DNA of 64,000 nt from CAZJZH01 sp964550465 (GTDB taxonomy: Bacteria > Patescibacteriota > Patescibacteriia > JACRDY01). Shown here piece after piece: positions 42,846-49,521 of this stretch. The translations under genes were made by a program, and so were the position numbers. The stretch spans positions 1 to 64,000 of the forward strand of contig CAZJZH010000001.1 in assembly GCA_964550465.1 (NCBI GenBank), read 5' to 3'. Position 1 is the first letter of the stretch, and each line of letters opens with the position of its first letter. Under the pieces are notes generated by a model that saw only the letters and a program-made list of their open reading frames with translations, had not been told where the DNA came from and ran no database searches.

Positions 42846-43316
42846 TTATGCCAATGTCGGCATCGGCCGCTGTTGTACCGCCAAGAACTGCGCTCGCGTC
42901 ATCGGTTGGCGCTGATCAGCAACTCGACAATGTTGCTCCATGAACCGCTGCAACGCCTGCGGCCCTTTCCGCAAAACATCTGCGGGGATTTTTTTGCCCG
43001 TTGGCGTCTTGAGCTGACTGGCTCGCAGAGTCATCATGCGAGGCGATTGGCTGCTGTGTTGGTGTGATGCCACATGCACCAACTCCAACCGGACATGACA
43101 ATCACCTTGGCCGTTACATTTGACGTTGATTGGCCTCGCTAGCGTGCCGATATTGTCGATTTGCACACGCAGTGGTGACGGATTGATAAACATGACGATG
43201 TCTGCCCCTACCGCATTCGGATTCGCTGCCATTTTGTGGCTACCTGTACCTTTCACTGTGTTGGTTAAAGAACTCATGCCCCTATTTTTGTAGATGGCAA
43301 ACTGAACCGTTACCAT
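42846..43316 (-). CDS. Orphan protein of unknown function with strong expression signals
   Basis: A 156-residue protein from the ATG at 43316. It contains a beta-like start (VTVQFAIYKN), AVGADIVMFINPSPLRVQID, and a basic C-terminal half with LKTPTGKKIPADVLRKGP. No signal peptide or membrane helix is seen, and I recognise no family. AAGGAAGGAGG ends 1 nt before this ATG; the upstream AAGGA gives a better spacing. It has its own promoter and terminator, like the ATP-grasp gene at 1948. Confidence 0.6.
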   Translation of the reverse strand: MVTVQFAIYKNRGMSSLTNTVKGTGSHKMAANPNAVGADIVMFINPSPLRVQIDNIGTLARPINVKCNGQGDCHVRLELVHVASHQHSSQSPRMMTLRASQLKTPTGKKIPADVLRKGPQALQRFMEQHCRVADQRQPMTRAQFLAVQQRPMPTLA

Positions 43317-43374
43317 ACCTCCTTCCTTCGTCCGGTCAGTGGTCAACTATCTACACCACAGGTGCATAAGATAT

Positions 43375-43404
43375 ATTCTATCACCGCTGCGCCATGATCG
43401 TCAA
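43375..43404 (-). promoter_or_regulatory. Promoter of the orphan gene
   Basis: On the minus strand -35 TTGACG (43399-43404), 18-nt spacer, -10 TAGAAT (43375-43380). It lies directly downstream of the recG stop and gives a leader of about 50 nt. Confidence 0.65.
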
Positions 43405-43406
43405 TA

Positions 43407-45479
43407 TTACTCTAAATGTATCCCCGCCTGATGACGGCAGCGTTGTTGGAGCGCTAAGTGATTATCTAAATTTGGGTCTTTTTTGAGGATCTTTTGAGCC
43501 CACTGAGCGGCTCGCTTGATATTTTGCACATCAAACAAATTAGCTGCGACAAATGATGGTACACCGCTCTGAGCTGTGCCAAACACCTCACCGGGTCCAC
43601 GGAGTGACAGATCTTTTTCAGCTAGAGCAAAGCCATCTGTACTCTCAACCAGTGCCAACAGCCGGTCAATGCTGGTCTGTGTATCTGTTTCTGTCAGCAG
43701 GTAACAGTAACCGGGGTGCTGTCCCCGCCCGACTCGGCCCCGGAACTGGTGCAACTGCGCTAAACCAAACCGCTCCGCACTTTCGATCATCATGATGGTA
43801 GCATTAGGCACATTAACCCCCACCTCAATCACCGACGTACTGACCAATATATCAACCTGTCCTGTTACAAATGATTCCATCACTGCTTCCTTATCCACCT
43901 GCTTCATCCGGCCATGCAACAATGCTACGCGCGCCTGGGGGAAAATATTTTGCTGTACATCATCATATACCTCAGTAGCTGAACGAGCGCTGAGGGACTG
44001 TGAGCCCTCAATTAACGGACAGACCACAAAGACTTGCCGGCCATCAGCAATCTGCTGCTTGATGTGCTGATAACAGGCCGCTCGCTGCTCAGGCAGCACT
44101 AAGCTGGTCTGGACTGGCTGGCGACCGGGTGGCAGTTGATTGATAACAGACAGGTCCAAATCTCCGTACAGCGTCAGCGCCAGTGAACGCGGGATAGGTG
44201 TGGCAGTCATAGACAGAAAGTGCGGAATGGTCGCTTGATCACCGGAGTTTTGCTGTAAGGCTTGGCGCTGAGCCACACCGAAACGGTGCTGCTCATCGAC
44301 AATAGCTAGCACCAAATTTTTGAAAGTCACTTTTTCTTGAATCAAAGCATGGGTGCCAATGGCTACATCAATCCGCCCTGCTGCTAATTGTTTCACCGCT
44401 ACGGCCGGCTTAACTATTTCATCATCAACCAGCACCTGCTTACCGGTCAGCAGCGCTATCCGCACACCATGAGAAGCTAATAAATCTACAAAGGTAGTGT
44501 AGTGCTGCTTAGCTAAAATATCTGTCGGTACCATCAGGGCTACTTGATGGCCGGTAGTGACTGTATTGAGTACGGCTAGTGCGGCCACCAAGGTCTTGCC
44601 ACTGCCAACATCCCCTTCCAGCAGCCGATTCATCGGCTGGGCTTGCTCTAGGTCTTTTAAAATATCCCAGGCACTCTGACGCTGCGCATCGGTCAATCTA
44701 AACGGCAGTGCGGCGACAAACTGTTTAATAATCTTTTCTTGAAATGGCACGGCAATGGCCTGTTGCGCGGCCAGCTGCTGTCGCGCTTGTTGATTGCGCA
44801 CCTGGACTACCAGGAAAGCTTCAAACCGAAAGCGTTGTCGAGCCAAGTCGAGCTGCTCGGTATCTGCGGGAAAGTGGACTGTTTCCAGTGCTTCAGCAAT
44901 AACCGGAAAGCTATATGCCTGCAGCGCAGCCGGTGGAATGATATCCGCTGCGGTAGCGGCGGCTGGCAACGCCTGCTTGATCAAAAATCGCAACTGCTTG
45001 GTGGTCAGACCTTTGGTAGTAGCGTAAATAGGAATCAATCGGCCGGTATGGGTCGATCCGGTAACCGCAGTGCTAGCGGTTACTTTTTCGTAATTGGGAC
45101 TAGCCATAGTCAGCCGCTGCTTACCACTGACCTTACCCGCTACCATCAGCTCATCACCGGGCTGGATGACTTTGGCAATATGGACTTGGTTAAACCACAA
45201 CAATCGAATCTGACCGGTGTCATCTGACAACAACACCTCAATCATCCGGACGCGGCGGCCCCATGGTCGCATGGTCCGCACACTGTCTACCACTCCCCTG
45301 ACAGTCACCGTTTGTCCCGGCTGTAATTGATCAATCGTCACCTGCTGGGAAAAATCATCATAGCGAAAGGGAAAGTGATATAACAAATCACCAATGGTGT
45401 TGATACCTAGGCGCTGCAGTTGCGGGGTTAATTTTTTGGCCATGGCATGGACCTGGCTGACCGGTTGATCAATCCGCAT
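43407..45479 (-). CDS. recG: ATP-dependent DNA helicase RecG
   Basis: RecG reverses stalled replication forks and processes branched DNA. The 690 residues contain the N-terminal wedge/OB domain (TVRGVVDSVRTMRPWGRRVRM), Walker A EGDVGSGKTLVA, the DEQH box in IVDEQHRFGVAQR, SMTATPIPRSLALTLYGDL, and the C-terminal helicase and TRG motifs (ERFGLAQLHQFRGRVGRG, DLSLRGPGEVFGTAQSG). The start at 45479 lies about 55 nt after the tRNA-Arg gene on the same strand. Confidence 0.97.
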   Translation of the reverse strand: MRIDQPVSQVHAMAKKLTPQLQRLGINTIGDLLYHFPFRYDDFSQQVTIDQLQPGQTVTVRGVVDSVRTMRPWGRRVRMIEVLLSDDTGQIRLLWFNQVHIAKVIQPGDELMVAGKVSGKQRLTMASPNYEKVTASTAVTGSTHTGRLIPIYATTKGLTTKQLRFLIKQALPAAATAADIIPPAALQAYSFPVIAEALETVHFPADTEQLDLARQRFRFEAFLVVQVRNQQARQQLAAQQAIAVPFQEKIIKQFVAALPFRLTDAQRQSAWDILKDLEQAQPMNRLLEGDVGSGKTLVAALAVLNTVTTGHQVALMVPTDILAKQHYTTFVDLLASHGVRIALLTGKQVLVDDEIVKPAVAVKQLAAGRIDVAIGTHALIQEKVTFKNLVLAIVDEQHRFGVAQRQALQQNSGDQATIPHFLSMTATPIPRSLALTLYGDLDLSVINQLPPGRQPVQTSLVLPEQRAACYQHIKQQIADGRQVFVVCPLIEGSQSLSARSATEVYDDVQQNIFPQARVALLHGRMKQVDKEAVMESFVTGQVDILVSTSVIEVGVNVPNATIMMIESAERFGLAQLHQFRGRVGRGQHPGYCYLLTETDTQTSIDRLLALVESTDGFALAEKDLSLRGPGEVFGTAQSGVPSFVAANLFDVQNIKRAAQWAQKILKKDPNLDNHLALQQRCRHQAGIHLE

Positions 45480-45533
45480 GATGACTTGCTACAAATAACA
45501 CCAGGCACCAACTGGTGACTGAGAAACAAAAAA

Positions 45534-45606
45534 CGCGCTTGGCAGGACTCGAACCTGCAACCCCCACCTCCGCAAGGTGATGCTCTATCCATTGAGCTAC
45601 AAGCGC
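45534..45606 (-). tRNA. tRNA-Arg (anticodon GCG)
   Basis: A complete cloverleaf on the minus strand: acceptor GCGCTTG/CAAGCGC with discriminator G, D-stem GCTC/GAGC, anticodon stem TCACC/GGTGG with the 7-nt loop TTGCGGA, 5-nt variable loop, and T-arm GCAGG-TTCGAGT-CCTGC. Loop positions 34-36 read GCG, which decodes CGC and CGU. CCA is not encoded; the gene is followed by GTTTTTTG. Most bacteria use ACG (edited to ICG) for these codons. Confidence 0.93.
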
Positions 45607-45652
45607 ATGATTGCGCTTGGTACAGTACCACAGCCGCTGGAGATTGTCTAGG

Positions 45653-46132
45653 CTAGATCTTAAACACCCGCTCAAGCACGCTGGACAGTGGCTCATCCGT
45701 TTTGTCCAAATCTTCATCAAGGTAATCAAGCAAGATACTGCGGATAGCTATCGGGTCCTGATCAGCTAAGTCAATTTTCAATCGAGCGTGCAGTATACCC
45801 CCAGTATGGACATACAAATCAGTTACCTCTGGTGGTTCGTAGATAATATAAAAATCCCGCAACTCGTCCCAGTCATAAAACTTATCCGCTAACCGTAGGC
45901 CGTTCTCATAGAAGGCGACAGCAATCATCTCTGGCTGTTCATGGCGGCGTAAATAAAACACCACCCCAGCCAGTAGGATAATGACCGCAAAGAGAAAGTT
46001 AGCCGTAAACAAGGCGTACAGCAAAAACAGCACCGCGGCCGCCATAGCAACCGTATACCAAAACTGTCCTCGGTCTTCTCGCGTAAACTCAGGAAATTGC
46101 CATTCGGCTAATTTTTCACCATATTGAGCCAT
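45653..46132 (-). CDS. Membrane protein with C-terminal cytoplasmic domain, unknown
   Basis: 159 residues: a hydrophilic N-terminus (EWQFPEFTREDRGQFWY), two closely spaced membrane helices (about residues 25-62, VLFLLYALFTANFLFAVIIL), and a PH-like-looking domain (AVAFYENGLRLADKFYDWDELRDF). Such two-helix plus bPH-type proteins recur in CPR genomes without a known role. It lies upstream of tRNA-Arg on the same strand. Confidence 0.7.
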   Translation of the reverse strand: MAQYGEKLAEWQFPEFTREDRGQFWYTVAMAAAVLFLLYALFTANFLFAVIILLAGVVFYLRRHEQPEMIAVAFYENGLRLADKFYDWDELRDFYIIYEPPEVTDLYVHTGGILHARLKIDLADQDPIAIRSILLDYLDEDLDKTDEPLSSVLERVFKI

Positions 46133-46165
46133 ATACTCGTGTTATTTCTAGGCAGTATATATTGA

Positions 46166-46194
46166 TTGACAGCCTATTCTTACCATAGTATACT
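46166..46194 (+). promoter_or_regulatory. Consensus promoter of the tRNA-Ser array
   Basis: Perfect -35 TTGACA (46166-46171), 17-nt spacer, -10 TATACT (46189-46194). The start near 46201 lies upstream of repeat copy 1 and the first tRNA-Ser, so the repeat is probably transcribed with the tRNA. Confidence 0.8.
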
Positions 46195-46223
46195 ACAATC
46201 CGATTTGTTCGTCCAAACTGAAT

Positions 46224-46310
46224 GGAGAGGTGGCTGCCCGCGACATGACTGGCGGAGCCAGTCTGTGCGGGTCCGACCACTGCGCCGCAGGCGCAGATGG
46301 GCGGAAGTGG
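46224..46310 (+). repeat. 87-bp tRNA-Ser-associated repeat, copy 1
   Basis: It starts with GGAGAGGTGGCTG, the same 13 nt as the 5' end of both tRNA-Ser genes, then diverges. It contains a nested hairpin (CCCGC...GACTGGC-GGA-GCCAGTC...GCGGG) and a second one (CTGCGCC...GGCGCAG inside CCACT/AGTGG). It is 22 nt upstream of tRNA-Ser(UGA). It cannot form a tRNA acceptor stem. Confidence 0.8.
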
Positions 46311-46332
46311 TACTATACAAAATAACAACTAC

Positions 46333-46446
<114 letters not shown>

Positions 46447-46546
46447 AGATTAAGGATTAAGATTTAGGATTAAGGGTATGTATTTGTCTTGAGTAAAAGC
46501 AAATCTCCTTAATACTCAACCTTAATCCTACGTCTGATAACAATAC

Positions 46547-46633
46547 GGAGAGGTAGCTGCCCGCGACATGACTGGCGGAGCCAGTCTGTGCGGGTCCGAC
46601 CACTGCGCCGCAGGCGCAGATGGGCGGAAGTGG
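46547..46633 (+). repeat. 87-bp tRNA-Ser-associated repeat, copy 2
   Basis: Identical in length to copy 1, with one visible substitution (GGTGGCTG to GGTAGCTG). It lies between tRNA-Ser(TGA) and the GIY-YIG gene. The near-identity implies recent duplication or conversion. Confidence 0.8.
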
Positions 46634-46700
46634 AAAAGCACATTAACAATTACGACTATTTTCTTTTTTGCTTAACTAGTTGCTATACAGTACATCCACT

Positions 46701-46955
46701 ATGTACTATGTATACATCCTAAAAAGTAAGCGGAACGGGAAATTCTACATTGGGCTAACTTGCAATCTACCTCGACGAGTATGGCAACACAATAACGCTC
46801 ATACCAAATCAACACTACACGGTATTCCTTGGCAAGTTGTGTATTACGAGGCATATTGCGATAAAAATTTAGCAAGTAAAACTGAATCATTTTACAAAAC
46901 AAGTCAAGGTAGAAGGCAAATTAAAAAGAAGTTGCGATTACAAAATAACGATTAA
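46701..46955 (+). CDS. GIY-YIG nuclease domain protein
   Basis: An 84-residue single-domain protein of the GIY-YIG (UvrC-N/YhbQ-like) superfamily: YVYILKSKRNGKFYIGLTCN at the N-terminus, then the catalytic-type Arg in LPRRVWQHN, and a C-terminal Lys/Arg-rich helix (SQGRRQIKKKLRLQN). The family includes homing and repair endonucleases; small stand-alone members are common in CPR genomes and poorly understood. The ATG at 46701 begins the fold. Its TAA ends at 46955, one base before tRNA-Ser(GCT), and repeats lie on both sides, so a mobility role is possible. Confidence 0.88.
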   Translation: MYYVYILKSKRNGKFYIGLTCNLPRRVWQHNNAHTKSTLHGIPWQVVYYEAYCDKNLASKTESFYKTSQGRRQIKKKLRLQNND

Positions 46956-47049
46956 GGAGAGGTGGCTGAGTGGTTGAAAGCGGCGGATTGCTAATCCGTT
47001 ATAGGGGTATATGCTCCTATCGAGGGTTCGAATCCCTCCCTCTCCGCCA
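46956..47049 (+). tRNA. tRNA-Ser (anticodon GCT)
   Basis: Acceptor GGAGAGG/CCTCTCC, the same D-arm as the first tRNA-Ser, anticodon stem GCGGA/TCCGT with loop TTGCTAA (anticodon GCT, codons AGC/AGU), a long variable arm, T-arm GGTTCGAATCC, discriminator G and CCA (47047-47049). It begins at the base after the GIY-YIG stop codon. Confidence 0.95.
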
Positions 47050-47078
47050 GTTCATCTCCGCGATGCGGAGTGAACTGG
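47047..47078 (+). other. Strong hairpin starting at the CCA end of tRNA-Ser(GCT)
   Basis: CCAGTTCA pairs with TGAACTGG and, inside, CTCCGC pairs with GCGGAG around GAT, with one bulged T. The outer arm starts with the CCA of the tRNA, exactly as at the other tRNA-Ser, though the sequences differ. Confidence 0.6.
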
Positions 47079-47113
47079 TCCGACCACTGCGCCACAGGCG
47101 CAGATGGGCGGAA
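47077..47113 (+). repeat. Partial copy (37 nt) of the tRNA-Ser-associated repeat
   Basis: GGTCCGACCACTGCGCC, one changed base, then CAGGCGCAGATGGGCGGAA. It matches positions 46270-46306 of copy 1 but is preceded by a different hairpin. The remaining sequence to 47227 shows no gene or further repeat. Confidence 0.75.
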
Positions 47114-47227
47114 TGTGTAGAAACTTTTGTTGCTATTAATAATCTACTGACTACGTACAGGCGAACTTCTGTATGTGGCGAAGGGATTCGAAGGGCAGCA
47201 GCGATATTCTTTTTTCTATATTACAAT

Positions 47228-47260
47228 AAAAAACAGCTCGCCTGAGCGAGCTGTTTTTTT
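47228..47260. terminator. Bidirectional intrinsic terminator
   Basis: AAAAAACAGCTCGC pairs with GCGAGCTGTTTTTTT around CTGA. It can end the tRNA-Ser transcript and the zinc-ribbon gene on the minus strand. Confidence 0.9.
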
Positions 47261-47283
47261 GTTTGTGAGAGGCTGCGTACTCA

Positions 47284-47514
47284 TCATTCACCATCAATCA
47301 GTGGATACTGTTGTACTGCTGATCGCCGCTTAGCTGAGTCGGAGAATTCCCCCTTCATCGCCTTTGTAACCCGCTGCCGCTCTGTCACAGTACGGTTCGC
47401 ATCAACCGTGAACCAGGTGAAACAGTCTGGATTATCGCACACCACCAGAGTACCAGCACTCGTACCCGCAGCCGCTTGGCGTAGAGCACCTGTTTGACAC
47501 TTTGTACACTGCAT
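47284..47514 (-). CDS. Small zinc-ribbon-like protein
   Basis: A 76-residue protein starting MQCTKCQTG with a second Cys pair in VVCDNPDCFTWF, the CxxC...CxxxxC spacing of a zinc ribbon. The second half is basic and polar (RTVTERQRVTKAMKGEF) and could touch nucleic acid. AGGAGG stands 6 nt before the ATG, an unusually strong site for this genome. It has its own promoter with a palindrome between -35 and -10, and a terminator, so it is a tightly controlled single gene. Family and role are unknown. Confidence 0.7.
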   Translation of the reverse strand: MQCTKCQTGALRQAAAGTSAGTLVVCDNPDCFTWFTVDANRTVTERQRVTKAMKGEFSDSAKRRSAVQQYPLIDGE

Positions 47515-47546
47515 TCTTTCCTCCTAACTAAGGTGATATATCCCTA

Positions 47547-47574
47547 TTTAGACAAAAGACACGTCTGTTGTCAA
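47547..47574 (-). promoter_or_regulatory. Promoter of the zinc-ribbon gene
   Basis: On the minus strand a perfect -35 TTGACA (47569-47574) and an AT-rich -10 region (TCTAAA at 16-nt spacing or TAAATA at 18 nt, 47545-47552). The spacer is occupied by a palindrome. Confidence 0.6.
47551..47572. promoter_or_regulatory. Palindromic operator candidate inside the promoter spacer
   Basis: The arms GACAA-a-AGAC and GTCT-g-TTGTC flank AC, giving a 22-bp near-perfect palindrome. Its position between -35 and -10 is that of a repressor or MerR-type activator site. Confidence 0.5.
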
Positions 47575-47607
47575 TACCTTTATCTATACATGAATCATAC
47601 GGTAACT

Positions 47608-47639
47608 AAAAACGATTCGCCGCGGCGAATCGTTTTTTT
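47608..47639 (-). terminator. Intrinsic terminator after the superoxide dismutase gene
   Basis: AAAACGATTCGCC and GGCGAATCGTTTTTTT form a long stem. It lies 9-40 nt after the sod stop codon on the minus strand and would work in both directions. Confidence 0.88.
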
Positions 47640-47647
47640 ATATTCTC

Positions 47648-48244
47648 TTACGGTAGCAGCGTACAAACTTGCCACCAGGCGTCGATATAATCCGGTCGCT
47701 TGTTCTGATATTTGAGGTAATAGGCATGCTCCCCAAAAACTAAGCCAATGACTGGCTGGTGTACCAGCAAATACGGTGAGTCATGATTGGGGTTAATGTA
47801 CACAGTCAGCTGCCCCTGAGCATCCCGCGCCAACCAAGCCCAACCACTGCCAAAGCGACCAGCAGCTGCAGCCACAAATTGTTCTTTAAAGGTATCTACA
47901 GAACCAAAGGTTTTTTTAATCTCTGCTACCAGCTGTTCATCCACCTGCTTGTCTGGCCCCATAATCTGCCAGAAGAAGCTGTGATTGACCGCTCCCCCGC
48001 CGTTATTACGCAGCGAGGTTTTGTCCGCCTCATCCATCTGCAAGCTATCAAACTGCTGCAACAACTCCTCGACTGACTGCTCAGCCAGATCGGGATATTT
48101 TTCTAGAGTGGCATTAAGTTTGGTGATATAGCCGTTGTGATGCTTAGTATGGTGGATTTCCATGGTCTGAGCATCGATGTGTGGCTCTAGAGCATCGTAA
48201 GCGTATGGCAGCTGTGGTAGTTCGTAGGGCATAGTATGGGTCAT
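47648..48244 (-). CDS. Iron/manganese superoxide dismutase homologue lacking one metal ligand
   Basis: 198 residues of clear SOD sequence: LPYAYDALEPHIDAQTMEIHH with ligand His31, GGGAVNHSFFW with ligand His88, and RFGSGWAWLARD. In the last ligand motif, normally DxWEH, the sequence is LVFGEHAYYLKYQ: His173 is kept, but the Asp ligand is Val169 (GTT at 47738-47740) and the Trp is Gly. The C-terminus stops at WWQVCTLLP, shorter than in typical enzymes. The frame is otherwise intact. It may be inactive, have altered chemistry, or reflect a sequence error. It follows comF by 2 nt. Confidence 0.9.
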   Translation of the reverse strand: MTHTMPYELPQLPYAYDALEPHIDAQTMEIHHTKHHNGYITKLNATLEKYPDLAEQSVEELLQQFDSLQMDEADKTSLRNNGGGAVNHSFFWQIMGPDKQVDEQLVAEIKKTFGSVDTFKEQFVAAAAGRFGSGWAWLARDAQGQLTVYINPNHDSPYLLVHQPVIGLVFGEHAYYLKYQNKRPDYIDAWWQVCTLLP

Positions 48245-48246
48245 TA

Positions 48247-48876
48247 TTAATTATCATCATCAGCGGTGGCTAAGGCAAATACCTCAACTCGCCGCACACC
48301 AGCCGCTTTGAGCGTAGCAGCAGCAGCGCTGAGAGTAGCGCCAGTGGTAATCACATCATCAACCAACACAACGGTGGCTGGCAATGATGCCCCTGGCACA
48401 CGAAAAGCACTCTCCATGTTACGCTGTCTAGCCTGTTCAGTCAAACCAACCTGCGAGCGGGTCCAGCGCTGGCGGACCAACAATCCAGCCTTAACGATCA
48501 GCTGCCGCCTAGCGGCCAGCCAATCAGCGATGACAGCTGCTTGATTAAAGCCTCGCCAGCGTAACCGCCGTCGATGGAGCGGTAATGGCACCACTACCCC
48601 ATTAACCGGTGGTGGCTGGACACAGCTCAGTATAGCCCTGGCTTCACCAGCAAGGTACTGATACTTGACCGCGTGCCACAGTGTATTAAACAGCGGCTGA
48701 TGGTAATCAAAAGCCACCCAACAGACATCAACCGCCGCTGGTGGCTCAACCTGCCGGGCTGGTACCCTACCAATCTGCTTGAGGCAGTCTTCACAACAAT
48801 ACTGCCCTGCACGACGACAACCAAAGCAGCGGCGCGGAAAAATAAGGTCAATCAAAACTGGCCAGGGTATGTGCAT
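48247..48876 (-). CDS. comF: ComF family phosphoribosyltransferase-like protein
   Basis: From the ATG at 48876 the product has 209 residues. FPRRCFGCRRAGQYCCEDC is the N-terminal zinc finger, and VVLVDDVITTGATLSAA is the PRPP-binding motif of a type I phosphoribosyltransferase. VVPLPLHRRRLRWRGFNQA is the ComF hallmark. ComF is needed for DNA uptake in naturally competent bacteria and may handle ssDNA at the inner membrane. A hairpin covers the start codon. An ORF start further upstream (48939) would overlap the VirB8-like gene and is less likely. Confidence 0.92.
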   Translation of the reverse strand: MHIPWPVLIDLIFPRRCFGCRRAGQYCCEDCLKQIGRVPARQVEPPAAVDVCWVAFDYHQPLFNTLWHAVKYQYLAGEARAILSCVQPPPVNGVVVPLPLHRRRLRWRGFNQAAVIADWLAARRQLIVKAGLLVRQRWTRSQVGLTEQARQRNMESAFRVPGASLPATVVLVDDVITTGATLSAAAATLKAAGVRRVEVFALATADDDN

Positions 48877-48887
48877 ACCTGACCAGT
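48857..48887 (-). promoter_or_regulatory. Imperfect 31-nt hairpin over the comF start codon
   Basis: ACTGG-t-CAGG-TATG and CATAC-CCTG-g-CCAGT pair around CA with one mismatch and one bulge. The ATG at 48876 lies in the stem, so the hairpin could limit translation of comF. The same DNA encodes the first residues, which weakens the case for regulation. Confidence 0.35.
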
Positions 48888-48916
48888 CTATCACTACTAT
48901 GTAATCCAATCCTAAA

Positions 48917-49516
48917 TTACAACCAGTAGGCGCCGTCAATCAGCCACTGATTGCCTTGTTGGATAAATTCTACCCGCATTGATTGACGGTAAATAGTTGC
49001 CTGACCATTGACCACTTCTTCCCGCCGGGTAGACACCACTGCCTCAGCTGTACTACCGCTGACCGTCACACTGTCCACTGCCAGGGCCCGGGTAGTCACT
49101 ACTTGATCATCATCACGCTTAGCTTGCTGACTGATAAAGGTATTTGACCAGTTACGCATGGTGGTGGTCATCAGCGGCTGGATGTCACGAATGTTATTAA
49201 AATTATTTGATGAGGAATAGGTACCAAACCGCTCGACAAACGTCCGGGCTAGTTTTTCTAGTGACACTTCTGACTGCTGCTCAGTGGTCAGTGTAGTGAC
49301 TGTTTCCTTGGTTGGCTGCGTGGCTGCTGGCTCTGCTTCAATCACTAACCGACCACTAGCCGTAGCACCGTTTTCGATCACTACATCATCAGTCGGCGTC
49401 GTGTCAGCCGGTTGATTATCACCCCCACCAAAAACAAAAGCTAGAATAATAGCGATAATAACCAGTGGTACGCCCACTGCTAAACCGATCAGGACTGGTC
49501 GTGGAATATTATTCAT
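48917..49516 (-). CDS. Membrane-anchored VirB8/NTF2-like protein
   Basis: A 199-residue protein with one N-terminal membrane helix (about residues 8-29), a polar Thr/Pro/Glu linker and an exported alpha+beta domain (LARTFVERFGTYSSSNNF, then TTMRNWSNTFI, AEAVVSTRREEVV, MRVEFIQQGNQWLIDGAYW). The ending strand pattern is typical of NTF2/VirB8-like folds. VirB8 proteins nucleate type IV secretion assembly at the inner membrane. The gene is 5 nt downstream of virB4. The assignment rests on topology and context. Confidence 0.6.
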   Translation of the reverse strand: MNNIPRPVLIGLAVGVPLVIIAIILAFVFGGGDNQPADTTPTDDVVIENGATASGRLVIEAEPAATQPTKETVTTLTTEQQSEVSLEKLARTFVERFGTYSSSNNFNNIRDIQPLMTTTMRNWSNTFISQQAKRDDDQVVTTRALAVDSVTVSGSTAEAVVSTRREEVVNGQATIYRQSMRVEFIQQGNQWLIDGAYWL

Positions 49517-49521
49517 AGAAA

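Noticed and set aside
46224..46310. A third tRNA-Ser-like gene
   Set aside because: Only the first 13 nt match; there is no CCTCTCC to close the acceptor stem, no T-arm and no anticodon arm.
47725..47745. Simple frameshift in the superoxide dismutase
   Set aside because: The frame before and after the altered motif is the same, so a single indel cannot explain it; substitutions or two compensating errors are needed.
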